The notes under the pieces are model-generated. The model did not search any database. It had not been told where the DNA came from and saw only the letters and a list, made by a program, of their open reading frames with translations. DNA of 52,960 nucleotides from Kitasatospora xanthocidica (lineage in GTDB: Bacteria > Actinomycetota > Actinomycetes > Streptomycetales > Streptomycetaceae). The DNA is taken from NCBI RefSeq assembly GCF_014656195.1, contig NZ_BNBY01000041.1:1-52960 (forward strand), written 5' to 3'. Shown one piece after another: positions 38,290-46,287 of the stretch. The position numbers and the translations under genes were made by a program. Within the stretch, counting starts at the first letter, position 1; the number at the start of each line of letters is the position of its first letter.

Positions 38290-38425
38290 CCGGCTGACCG
38301 GCTGACCGGCGGCATGGCTGCTGTCGGCCGGTGTGGCCGGTCGGTCCTGGTCGGTCCGGCCGTGGCTGGTCGGGCGGGCGTGGCTGTACGGCTGCGGCTG
38401 GTCGGCCCTGGTCGGTCCGGCTGGC
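38286..38425. repeat. Short repeats between cmk and der
   Basis: Three tandem copies of CTGACCGG (38286-38309) overlap the cmk stop codon, and the word CCTGGTCGGTCCGGC occurs twice (near 38346 and 38407). The 272-bp gap holds no gene. Confidence 0.6.
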
Positions 38426-38561
38426 GCCGGGACCGGCCACTATTGAGTGAACCGCGGGCCGCCGAGGCGCCGCGGAGACAACCATCGCGCTGCCCCGAGC
38501 GGGGCAGGTACGCACGGCACGCCCCTGGGAAGGGCCGGGCCGGGAAACGGAACAGACGAAC

Positions 38562-40013
38562 ATGACCGCAGAGCACTCCGCCGAGCACGGTGGGCTGGAC
38601 GCCGCCGACTACGCCGAGTTCATGGCCCTCGCTGCCGAAGAGGGCTTCGACGTCGACGGCTTCGACGCCGAGGACGGCACCGAGCTCGTCCGACTGCCGG
38701 TGCTGGCCGTGGTCGGCCGCCCGAACGTCGGCAAGTCGACCCTCGTGAACCGCATCATCGGCCGCCGCGAGGCCGTCGTCGAGGACAAGCCCGGCGTCAC
38801 CCGCGACCGGGTCACCTACGAGGCCAGCTGGAACGGCCGCCGCTTCAAGGTGGTCGACACCGGCGGCTGGGAGATCGACGTCCTCGGCATCGACGCCATG
38901 GTCGCCGCCCAGGCTGAGCTGGGCATCGAGCAGGCCGACGCGGTGCTGTTCGTCGTGGACGCCACGGTCGGTGCCACTGACACCGACGAGGCCCTGATCA
39001 AGATCATCCGCCGGGCGGGCAAGCCGACCGTCCTGTGCGCCAACAAGGTCGACGGCCCGTCCACCGAGGCCGAGGCCGCCTACCTGTGGTCGCTGGGCCT
39101 GGGCGAGCCCTACCCGGTCTCCGCCCTGCACGGCCGCGGCTCGGGCGACCTGCTGGACGCCGTCATGGACGCGCTGCCCGAGGCCCCGCCGCAGACCTTC
39201 GGCGACGCCGCCCCCGGCGGCCCGCGCCGGATCGCGCTGATCGGCCGGCCGAACGTCGGCAAGTCCAGCCTGCTGAACAAGGTCGCCGGCGAGGAGCGGG
39301 TGGTCGTCAACGAGCTGGCCGGCACCACCCGTGACCCGGTCGACGAGATGATCGAACTCGGCGGCAAGACCTGGAAGTTCGTGGACACCGCCGGTATCCG
39401 CCGCCGCGTCCACCTGACCGCCGGCGCCGACTTCTACGCCTCGCTGCGTACCTCCGCCGCCCTGGAGAAGGCCGAGGTCGCGGTCGTCCTGATCGACGCC
39501 AGCGAGACCCTCGCCGAGCAGGACACCCGGATCATCTCGATGGCCGTCGACTCCGGGCGCGCCGTCGTCGTCGCCTACAACAAGTGGGACCAGCTGGACG
39601 AGGAGCGCCGCTACTACCTGGAGCGCGAGATCGAGCGCGACCTCGTCCAGGTGCAGTGGGCCCCGCGGGTCAACGTGTCGGCCAAGACCGGCCGGCACAT
39701 GGAGAAGCTCGTCCCGGCGATCGAGACCGCGCTGGCGGGCTGGGAGACCCGGGTCACGACCGCGCGCCTGAACGCCTTCCTCGGCGAGCTGGTGGCCGCC
39801 CACCCGCACCCGATCCGGGGTGGCAAGCAGCCGCGCATCCTGTTCGGCACCCAGGCCGGCATCCGTCCGCCGCGCTTCGTGCTCTTCGCCTCGGGCTTCC
39901 TGGAGGCCGGCTACCGGCGCTTCATCGAGCGCCGTCTGCGCGAGGAGTTCGGGTTCGTCGGGACGCCGATCTCGATCTCGGTGCGGGTCCGGGAGAAGCG
40001 CAAGAAGAAGTAG
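38562..40013 (+). CDS. der: Ribosome-assembly GTPase Der (EngA)
   Basis: A 483-residue GTPase needed for 50S subunit maturation. It has two tandem G domains: GRPNVGKS near residues 52-59 with DTGGWE and NKVD, and GRPNVGKS near 228-235 with DTAG and NKWD. A C-terminal KH-like domain follows (RLNAFLGELVAAHP...FGFVGTPISISVR) and a basic REKRKKK tail. Residues 1-45 are an acidic extension typical of actinobacterial Der. Confidence 0.96.
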   Translation: MTAEHSAEHGGLDAADYAEFMALAAEEGFDVDGFDAEDGTELVRLPVLAVVGRPNVGKSTLVNRIIGRREAVVEDKPGVTRDRVTYEASWNGRRFKVVDTGGWEIDVLGIDAMVAAQAELGIEQADAVLFVVDATVGATDTDEALIKIIRRAGKPTVLCANKVDGPSTEAEAAYLWSLGLGEPYPVSALHGRGSGDLLDAVMDALPEAPPQTFGDAAPGGPRRIALIGRPNVGKSSLLNKVAGEERVVVNELAGTTRDPVDEMIELGGKTWKFVDTAGIRRRVHLTAGADFYASLRTSAALEKAEVAVVLIDASETLAEQDTRIISMAVDSGRAVVVAYNKWDQLDEERRYYLEREIERDLVQVQWAPRVNVSAKTGRHMEKLVPAIETALAGWETRVTTARLNAFLGELVAAHPHPIRGGKQPRILFGTQAGIRPPRFVLFASGFLEAGYRRFIERRLREEFGFVGTPISISVRVREKRKKK

Positions 40014-40138
40014 TCGCGGGACGTAGTAGTAAGGAGGAGCCGGGCGACCGGCTCACGGTCGGAGGGCCTCGTCACGGTGGTGGCGGGGCCCTCCGGCGTT
40101 TCCGCCGGGCGGGTGCGCGGGTGCGCGGGTGGTGGGGT

Positions 40139-40182
40139 GTTCGGTGGGGCGGATGTTCGGTGGGGCGGATGTTCGGTGGGCG
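40139..40182. repeat. Tandem 16-bp repeat at the 3' end of the His-rich gene
   Basis: Two exact copies of GTTCGGTGGGGCGGAT (40139-40154, 40155-40170) and a partial third end at the stop codon of the His-rich gene. Confidence 0.75.
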
Positions 40183-41103
40183 TCAGTGGAGGTCGCCGTT
40201 GCGGCCCGGGGGGAGGGAGAGCATCTGGCGGTGGCGGCCGCCGGTGGACGGGGCGGTGGCGAGACCGGTGGCCGTACCCATCACCGGGGACGGGGCGGGT
40301 GGCGCGGGCGGGGCGGGCGCGGGCACGGACATCGCCTGCGGCACCGCGCCGAGGTAGCCGGCCGCCACCCAGCCCTGGCCGTTGGTGAACTGGGCTCCGG
40401 CACCCACGGGCTGGGCCGGGGGCGGGACGGAGGCGGAGTGGCCGTGACCGTCGCTGGCGACGGCGGTGGGCTCGGGGTGGCTGCCGGGGTGGGGCGTGTG
40501 GTGGCCGGCCGTGTGGTGGACGGGGTGGTGGTGGGCGCCGGTGTGGTGGGGGTGGCCGTGCTGGTGGCTGCCCGTTTGAGGGGTGTGGCCCGCATGGCCG
40601 GTGTGACTGGTGTGTCCGGGATGGCCTGTGTGGTGCCCGTGCGGGTGGCCGGGGGCCGAGCCGGTGCCGTGCGGCTGGGACGACATGAACTGGGGCAGGC
40701 CCGGCGTCTGGCCCGCGAGGGTGTGGAAGGCCTGGTGCTGGGGCGGGTACGAGCGCTGCTCGCCCAGCAGGGGGTAGTTGTCACGGACCGCGAAGCCGGT
40801 GAACACCAGGTCCTCCTCGCCCGAGCGGTCGCCGGGCAGGGCACGGAAGAGGCGCCGGTACTCGGAGTACAGCTCGTCGTAGATCGGCGTGGTGGAGTGC
40901 GGGTGCTCGGCGTCGTACGACGGGCGCATGCCCGGGATGGAGCGGGGAGCGGTGGCGGAGCGGCCGGGGGACGCAGAGACGTCGTAGCTGTACACGTAGG
41001 GGCCAACGAGCGAGAGGGACGGGGGATGCGGGGCGCTCACGGGGGCGCGCCCATGCGTGGGGCTCATGACGGGGGTATGAGAGGAACTCATGGGCGTGGT
41101 CAT
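40183..41103 (-). CDS. Histidine/glycine/proline-rich protein of unknown function
   Basis: A 306-residue protein. Residues about 30-120 look folded (SLSLVGPYVYSYDV, PIYDELYSEYRRLFRALPGD, EEDLVFTGFAVRDNYPLLGEQ). Residues about 145-215 are extremely His-rich (HTGHPGHTSHTGHAGHTPQT), which could bind Zn or Ni. The rest is Pro/Ala-rich. The 5' end runs into array 2 so its early ATGs (41103, 41091, 41067) are all array units, none with a Shine-Dalgarno; GTG 41041 (VSAPHPP) is a further choice. I do not recognise the family. Confidence 0.65.
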   Translation of the reverse strand: MTTPMSSSHTPVMSPTHGRAPVSAPHPPSLSLVGPYVYSYDVSASPGRSATAPRSIPGMRPSYDAEHPHSTTPIYDELYSEYRRLFRALPGDRSGEEDLVFTGFAVRDNYPLLGEQRSYPPQHQAFHTLAGQTPGLPQFMSSQPHGTGSAPGHPHGHHTGHPGHTSHTGHAGHTPQTGSHQHGHPHHTGAHHHPVHHTAGHHTPHPGSHPEPTAVASDGHGHSASVPPPAQPVGAGAQFTNGQGWVAAGYLGAVPQAMSVPAPAPPAPPAPSPVMGTATGLATAPSTGGRHRQMLSLPPGRNGDLH

Positions 41104-41248
41104 GAGCGGGGCTCATGGTGGTGGTCATGAGAGGGACTCATGGGCGGCGTCATGAGAGGAGCTCATGGGTGCTGCTCATGAGCGGGTCTCATGAGCGGGT
41201 CTCATGAGCCGCGCTCATCGGTCGGTGCCCATGAGCGGGGCTCATGTC
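41063..41248. repeat. Array 2 of CTCATGAG-type palindromes
   Basis: Fifteen units of CTCATGAG or variants begin at 41063, 41074, 41087, 41099, 41112, 41124, 41137, 41149, 41162, 41175, 41188, 41201, 41214, 41228 and 41241, so the spacing is 11-14 bp (mean about 12.7). Intervening bases are GC-rich and variable. The 15-mer ATGAGCCGCGCTCAT at 41204-41218 also occurs twice in array 1. The array covers the putative start of the His-rich gene and most of the 235-bp gap to the next gene. Confidence 0.85.
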
Positions 41249-41338
41249 GGCCGCCGGTGAGGTGCCGGCCCGAGCCGGAAGCGGCCCCCGGGGTGGAGGG
41301 GAGGCCGCCTTCCGGCGCGTACGGGCGGGGAGCGCGGA

Positions 41339-42184
41339 TCAGGTGCCGGCGAGCGGGAGGGAGGCGGCGACCACCTGGCCGAGCGCCACGGCCCGTTCGA
41401 GCGCCTGGCGCAGCAGGTCCTCGCGGGGCTGGCGGCCGACCATGCCGGCCGGGACGGCGTACATCGTCACCTCGGAGAGCTGGCTGGCGGCCATCCGCCA
41501 GGCGTCGGTGACCTGGAGCGGCTGGTGCGCCTGCCACCAGCCGGTGCTGCCGCCGGCCGCGGCGGGCTGCAGGATCGCGTGCAGTTTGCCCATCGCGACC
41601 AGGACGGACCAGCCGGGCAGCTGCTCCGGGGTCTCGTCCAGGTCGGTGACCGGCTGGAAGCCGGCGTCCTGGAGGAGGTCGAGGAACTCGTCCTCGCCCG
41701 AGGTGCTGCCGGGACGGCCGACCGGCCCGGTGGGCTCGACCACCAGCGAGGCGTGACCGACCTTGCCGTGCAGGACCAGCCCGCAGGTGATGCCGAGGAT
41801 GGCGGCCTGGCCGGGGGCGGTCGGCTGGGTCACGGAGCCGGCGGCCGGGGCGGGCGCCGGGAAGGTCGGCGCGGGGGCGGGGACGGCGAGGTCCGGGGCA
41901 CCCGTCTGGGACTGGCTGATGCTGCGGACGGCGCCGGCCAGCTGCTCCTCGGAGACCGGCACCACCTGGGAGGGGATGCAGCGGGCGTGGGCGAAGGCGA
42001 GTACGGCGGTCTCGTCGCCCACGAACAGCACGGTGCTGGTCGGCTCCACGTGGGTGTCGCCGGGGGTGCGGCAAGAGGTGCACTCGTAGCTGTCGGGGGC
42101 GCGGTCGCCGCCCAGTAGGCGGTCGGCCTCGTCGTCGCCGATCTCGGACCGGACCTCGTCGCTGACGTCGAGCATGCGCGGCAC
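41339..42184 (-). CDS. Conserved-looking protein with CxxC...HxxC motif
   Basis: A 281-residue protein. Near residue 35 it has CTSC followed about 30 residues later by HARC, four ligands suitable for a zinc site. The N-terminus MLDVSDEVRSEIGDDEADRLLGGD and the C-terminal part (LPGWSVLVAMGKLHAIL, QPLQVTDAWRMAASQLSEVTMYAVPAGMVGR, REDLLRQALERAVALGQVVAASLP) look folded; the middle is Pro/Ala-rich. GTG 42184 has GAGGAG six bases upstream; ATG 42175 is an alternative. No known function. It shares strand and closeness with the His-rich gene. Confidence 0.75.
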   Translation of the reverse strand: MPRMLDVSDEVRSEIGDDEADRLLGGDRAPDSYECTSCRTPGDTHVEPTSTVLFVGDETAVLAFAHARCIPSQVVPVSEEQLAGAVRSISQSQTGAPDLAVPAPAPTFPAPAPAAGSVTQPTAPGQAAILGITCGLVLHGKVGHASLVVEPTGPVGRPGSTSGEDEFLDLLQDAGFQPVTDLDETPEQLPGWSVLVAMGKLHAILQPAAAGGSTGWWQAHQPLQVTDAWRMAASQLSEVTMYAVPAGMVGRQPREDLLRQALERAVALGQVVAASLPLAGT

Positions 42185-42429
42185 AGGGGTCTCCTCGGAT
42201 GGGTGCGGGTGAGTCTTCGGGGGCGGACACGGGGAGGTCGACATGACCAACGGGCCCTTGTGTCAGGCGTCACGGGTGCTCGTCGAGGCTGACGGGAATT
42301 GCCCCGGATCCGACCGCGCCGCGTGTTCTCCTGGTCGCAATCTGTCGATGTCGGTGACGGGACTGCCGGAATGAAACCGTGAGGTGGGTCACGCGGCGAC
42401 GATGTTTGATCTAGGAATCAACGGTTAAA

Positions 42430-42777
42430 TCCGACATTTCGGACAAGATTGTGCGGGCCTTACCGCCGGTAACCCTTGGCTGAGCTGGGCAGACCGTCCG
42501 GGTTTTGGAATCCCCGCCGACCGGCTCGTAGCTTCTTGGTCGGCGCAAACAGCGCCACCCGGGTTCACCCCCGACGCACAGCCCCCCGGTCCGCCGGGCG
42601 TGGCAGGTGCCCGCCGACGCGACCGCTCGAACAGGTCGTCGGCGAGTGGCTGGGTGACCGGGGCGGCAGCGGCACGTCCGATACGTGCACGGCCGTCCGA
42701 CGGACGCGGCAGGCGAAAGCGGCCCCTCACGGGGTCTGGTTCCGCATGCCCGCCCCGGGGCTGTCGAGAGGAACCTC
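42430..42777 (+). promoter_or_regulatory. Long structured 5' leader of the first rpf gene; candidate c-di-AMP (ydaO-type) riboswitch
   Basis: More than 300 non-coding bases precede the rpf start and contain many stems, for example GCACGT-CCGAT-ACGTGC near 42672-42688, GTCC-GAC-GGAC near 42695-42705, and CCGACC...GGTCGG near 42518-42545. In Streptomyces, rpfA is known to be controlled by a ydaO-type c-di-AMP riboswitch in its leader. The stretch CCGTC...CGGCAGGCG near 42692-42715 resembles the 3' conserved part of that motif, but I cannot match the full consensus. The promoter probably lies in 42251-42430, shared with the divergent gene. Confidence 0.5.
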
Positions 42778-43569
42778 ATGACTTTCCGTAACGAGACCGC
42801 CGCTGCCACCACCTCCACCGCCACCAAGCGCAACCGCGTCCGGATGGCTGTCGTGGCGGGCGCCGCTGTCGCGGCCCTGCCGGTGGCCGGCCTCGTCACG
42901 GCCACCTCGGCCTCCGCCGCCTCCGTCTCCACCTGGGACGCCGTCGCCCAGTGCGAGAGCGGTGGCAACTGGGCCATCAACACCGGCAACGGTTTCTACG
43001 GCGGTCTGCAGTTCACCTCCAGCACCTGGGCCGCCTTCGGTGGCACCGCCTACGCCTCGCAGGCCAACCTGGCGACCAAGGCGCAGCAGATCGCCGTCGC
43101 CGAGAAGGTCCTCGCCTCGCAGGGCCCGGGCGCCTGGCCCGTCTGCTCCGTCAAGGCCGGCCTGACCAAGGGCGGCGCCCCGGCCGCCGTCGACACCTCG
43201 GCCGCCGCCAAGCCGGCCGCCCCGGCCGCGAAGCCCGCCGCCCCGGCGGCGCCCGCCGCGAAGCCGGCCGCCCCGGCCGCCAAGCCGGCGCAGGCCCCGA
43301 AGCCCGCCGCCCCCAAGGCCGACGCCGCCCCCAAGGCCGCCGCCGCGCCGAAGGCCGACGCTCCCAAGGCCGACAAGGGTGCCAACACCTGGACCGGCTC
43401 GAACGACGCCAAGCCGGCCAAGGGCGACTACACCGTCAAGTCCGGTGACACCCTGAGCTCCATCGCCGCCGCGCAGGGCCTGGACTGGCACGACCTGTAC
43501 AAGAACAACACCAAGGTCATCGGTGGCAACCCGGACCTGATCTTCCCGGGTCAGACCCTCAGCATCTGA
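42778..43569 (+). CDS. rpfA: Resuscitation-promoting factor with LysM domain (RpfA-like muralytic enzyme)
   Basis: A 263-residue secreted protein. Residues 1-47 are a long signal peptide (basic start, hydrophobic VAGAAVAALPVAGLV, SASA cleavage). The Rpf lysozyme-like domain spans about 48-128, with Cys59 and catalytic Glu60 in AQCESGGNW, TGNGFYGGLQFTSSTWAAFGG and the closing Cys in WPVC. An Ala/Pro/Lys linker of 75 residues follows, then a LysM peptidoglycan-binding domain (DYTVKSGDTLSSIAAAQGLDWHDLYKNN). Rpf enzymes cleave peptidoglycan during germination and growth. GAGAGGAA precedes the ATG. Confidence 0.94.
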   Translation: MTFRNETAAATTSTATKRNRVRMAVVAGAAVAALPVAGLVTATSASAASVSTWDAVAQCESGGNWAINTGNGFYGGLQFTSSTWAAFGGTAYASQANLATKAQQIAVAEKVLASQGPGAWPVCSVKAGLTKGGAPAAVDTSAAAKPAAPAAKPAAPAAPAAKPAAPAAKPAQAPKPAAPKADAAPKAAAAPKADAPKADKGANTWTGSNDAKPAKGDYTVKSGDTLSSIAAAQGLDWHDLYKNNTKVIGGNPDLIFPGQTLSI

Positions 43570-43583
43570 ACCCCCCGAGTTCG

Positions 43584-43631
43584 CTGAGCACCTGAGCTCC
43601 TGAGCTCCTGAGCACCTGAGCTCTTGAGCAC
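43584..43631. repeat. Six tandem 8-bp repeats
   Basis: Six contiguous units of CTGAGCAC or CTGAGCTC (last one TTGAGCAC) between the two rpf genes. No coding frame uses them. Confidence 0.8.
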
Positions 43632-43796
43632 CTGGGGCCGGCCGGGCCCGCGAGTGGCCGACAACGGCCGCTCGGGTCCTCGCCGGCTCCGGCTTCCACG
43701 GCCGCTCCTCCCCTCGCGCGGGTCCTCCGCCGAGTGGCGGAGCGGCCGTCGGCGTTCCGTGGCGGCCGGCGCGTGGCGTGCCTAGGGTCGGCTGCC

Positions 43797-44234
43797 ATGC
43801 CGCATGCGTGTGATGAAGGCGGGCGCCGGGTCGTGGTCCGGGCCTGTACCGCCGTGGTGCTGGTGCTGGCCGTTGCCACGGGCGGGGGCGGGGGCCGGGC
43901 CGGCGCGGCCGCCCGGGTCGCGGACATGGTGTGGGACGAACTCGCCGACTGCGAGAGCGGCGGTGACTGGCAGGCGGACACCGGCAACGGCTACTACGGC
44001 GGGCTGCAGATCCAGCCGTCCACCTGGGCGGAGTCCGACGGCCTGCGCTTCGCCGACCGCCCGGACCGGGCGAGCCGACGGGAGCAGACCACCGTCGGCG
44101 AGGCGATCGTCCGGCGGCAGGGGTGGGAGGCCTGGCCGTCCTGCGCCCGGGAGTTGGGGCTTCTCGGTGGTGGGTCCGGCGCGGCCGGTGGACACCGGGC
44201 CGGGCTCGGGCAGGGCCCGGCAGGTCCGGGGTGA
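43797..44234 (+). CDS. Short Rpf-like transglycosylase without LysM
   Basis: A 145-residue secreted protein. Residues 1-38 form a signal peptide (RRVVVRACTAVVLVLAVATG). The Rpf domain has Cys52 and catalytic Glu53 in ADCESGGDWQ, TGNGYYGGLQIQPSTWAE and WPSCAREL. It has no LysM or other wall-binding domain, so it ends soon after the Rpf fold. It follows the larger rpf gene by 227 bp. ATG 43797 is chosen because it is next to the signal peptide with AGGG upstream. Confidence 0.85.
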   Translation: MPHACDEGGRRVVVRACTAVVLVLAVATGGGGGRAGAAARVADMVWDELADCESGGDWQADTGNGYYGGLQIQPSTWAESDGLRFADRPDRASRREQTTVGEAIVRRQGWEAWPSCARELGLLGGGSGAAGGHRAGLGQGPAGPG

Positions 44235-44279
44235 GCCTCCGACGGGTCCCGCGCCGGGGTGGTGCGGGAGGATGGTGGG

Positions 44280-44996
44280 GTGATCCAGGGCGAACTCTTC
44301 GGCGATCCGGCCGAGGCCTCCGGCGCTTCCGGGAGTCCCGGGGCGGGTACGCGAGGGCGCCAGGAGCCGGCCCCCGGCGCCGTCCTGCTCCCCGGCTGGC
44401 TGGACCTCGACGCGCAACTGCGCCTGATCGCGGCCTGCCGGGAGTGGGCCCGGCCGCCGGCCGGCCTGCACACGGTGCGGATGCCCACCGGCGGGACGAT
44501 GTCCGTACGGATGGTCAGCCTGGGCCGGCACTGGTACCCGTACGGGTACCGGCGGGTCGCCGAGGACGGCTCTCCCGTCAAGCCCTTCCCGCCCGAGCTG
44601 GGCCGCCTCGCCCGGCGGGCCGTCGCGGAGGCGTACGGGGACGCGTTGCCGGAGATCGCGGGCGCGGCCTCGTACGAGCCGGACGTCGCGATCGTCAACC
44701 ACTACCCGCACGGCGCCAGGATGGGCCTCCACCAGGACCGCGACGAGCGGACGGACGCGCCCGTGGTCTCGTTCTCGCTCGGCGACCGCTGCGTCTTCCG
44801 GCTCGGGAACACCGAGACCCGTACCCGGCCGTGGACCGACCTGGAGCTGCGCAGCGGGGACCTGCTGGTGTTCGGCGGTCCGGCCCGGTTCGCGTACCAC
44901 GGGGTGGTGCGCACGCTGCCGGGGACGGCGGAGCCGGAGCTGGGGCTGGTGGGGCGGCTCAACATCACGGTGCGGGAGTCCGGGCTGGGCGCGTGA
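44280..44996 (+). CDS. alkB: AlkB-like 2-oxoglutarate/Fe(II) dioxygenase
   Basis: A 238-residue protein. The ligands are in LHQDRDE (His and Asp of HxD) and FAYHGVV (distal His), with GRLNITVR giving the 2-oxoglutarate-binding arginines. VNHYPHGARMGLHQD is the typical preceding motif. AlkB enzymes oxidatively remove alkyl groups from bases in DNA or RNA. GTG 44280 has GGGAGG upstream and gives the family-like start IQGELFGD; earlier GTGs at 44259 and 44262 are possible. Confidence 0.9.
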   Translation: MIQGELFGDPAEASGASGSPGAGTRGRQEPAPGAVLLPGWLDLDAQLRLIAACREWARPPAGLHTVRMPTGGTMSVRMVSLGRHWYPYGYRRVAEDGSPVKPFPPELGRLARRAVAEAYGDALPEIAGAASYEPDVAIVNHYPHGARMGLHQDRDERTDAPVVSFSLGDRCVFRLGNTETRTRPWTDLELRSGDLLVFGGPARFAYHGVVRTLPGTAEPELGLVGRLNITVRESGLGA

Positions 44997-45026
44997 GCGG
45001 TCGGCGGATCGTTCACCCGTCGACAC

Positions 45027-45095
45027 GCTCACTCGTCCACTCGTCCACTCGCTGACTTGTCCACTCGCTGACTCACTGGCTCGTCCGCTCGTCGC
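45027..45095. repeat. Imperfect CACTCGTC/CACTCGCTGACT repeat
   Basis: Overlapping direct repeats of CACTCGTC and CACTCGCTGACT fill the middle of the 239-bp gap between the AlkB-like gene and tesB. No gene is visible in the gap. Confidence 0.6.
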
Positions 45096-45235
45096 CCGAG
45101 CACTCGTTCGAGTGAACCGGGTGCTCGGGCACGAGGAGCGGGAATGTCCCGGGTCGCCGGAGAATTCGAGTGAGCTGGAGAATTCGATCGGAGTCCGCAC
45201 CCGGAAGGCGCGGAGTCCGGAGAGGAAGCGTGCTC

Positions 45236-46105
45236 ATGGGTACCCCCGTCGACGACCTTGTCGATCTGCTCGACCTCGAGCAGATCGAACTGAACATCTT
45301 CCGCGGGCGCAGCCCCGAGGAGGCGCTGCAGCGGACGTTCGGCGGCCAGGTCGCCGGGCAGGCACTGGTCGCGGCGGGCCGCACGGTGGACGACCAGCGC
45401 CCCGTCCACTCGCTGCACGCCTACTTCCTGCGCCCCGGCGTGCCGGGCGTGCCGATCGTCTACCAGGTCGACCGGATCCGTGACGGCCGCTCCTTCACCA
45501 CCCGCCGCGTGCTCGCCATCCAGGGCGGCCGGTCGATCTTCGCCCTCACGGCCGACTTCCACAGACCCGAGGAGGGCGGCATCGAGCACCAGCACCCGAT
45601 GCCGGAGGTCGCCGCCCCCGAGGAGCTGCCCAGCGCCCTGGACGAGGTCGGGTCCCGCCTCGGCGAACTGCCCCCGTTCATCAGCCGCCGCCAGCCCTTC
45701 GACATCCGCTACGTCGACCGGCTGCGCTGGACCAAGGAGGAGCTCGCCGGTGTCGAGGCGCGCAGCGGCGTCTGGCTGCGCACCAACGGCCGGCTGCCGG
45801 ACGACCCGCTGATCCACGTCTGCGCCCTCACCTACGCCAGCGACATGACGCTGCTCGACGCCGTCCGCGCCCCCGTCGAGCCGCTGTGGGGCGACCGGCA
45901 CTTCGACATGGCCTCGCTGGACCACGCGATGTGGTTCCACCAGCCGTTCCGGACCGACGAGTGGCTGCTGTACCAGCAGGAGTCCCCGATCGCGCACGGC
46001 GCCCGCGGCCTGGCCCGGGGGCAGATCTTCGACCGCCACGGGCAGCTGGTGGTCTCCGTGGTGCAGGAGGGGCTGTTCCGGCCGCTGAAGCGCCAGGACG
46101 GGTAG
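45236..46105 (+). CDS. tesB: Acyl-CoA thioesterase II (TesB family)
   Basis: A 289-residue double-hotdog thioesterase that releases CoA from fatty acyl-CoA. Typical stretches are FRGRSPEEALQRTFGGQVAGQALVAAGRTV, HSLHAYFLRPG, IRDGRSFTTRRVLAIQGGRSIFALTADF, YASDMTLLDA, SLDHAMWFHQPFRTDEWLLYQQESP and VVSVVQEGLFR with the catalytic Gln. The N-terminus is DLVDLLDLEQIELNIF. ATG 45236 has AGAGGA ten bases upstream. Confidence 0.94.
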   Translation: MGTPVDDLVDLLDLEQIELNIFRGRSPEEALQRTFGGQVAGQALVAAGRTVDDQRPVHSLHAYFLRPGVPGVPIVYQVDRIRDGRSFTTRRVLAIQGGRSIFALTADFHRPEEGGIEHQHPMPEVAAPEELPSALDEVGSRLGELPPFISRRQPFDIRYVDRLRWTKEELAGVEARSGVWLRTNGRLPDDPLIHVCALTYASDMTLLDAVRAPVEPLWGDRHFDMASLDHAMWFHQPFRTDEWLLYQQESPIAHGARGLARGQIFDRHGQLVVSVVQEGLFRPLKRQDG

Positions 46106-46287
46106 CCGCCGGGCTATCCGTGGTGTGTGCTCCGTGTTGAGTGGTGTGTCGGCGCGTTGCCGCCGCATTGCGGTTCCGGCGGTTCCGGACCGGCGGGAAT
46201 GATCCGTCCCAGCGGGCGGTGTTGTGGATGACCAAGACGGGCGGCCCGAACGGCGGGCCGTCCGCGGACCGACCGGGAGGGTGACCG

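Noticed and set aside
35325..39809. A minus-strand open frame of 1494 codons
   Set aside because: It overlaps tyrA, cmk and der, which have clear motifs on the other strand; the frame is open only because of high GC content.
42570..42590. A ydaO-like GGGGTGAACC word on the minus strand in the rpf leader
   Set aside because: It is on the wrong strand for rpf control and the other conserved blocks are missing there.
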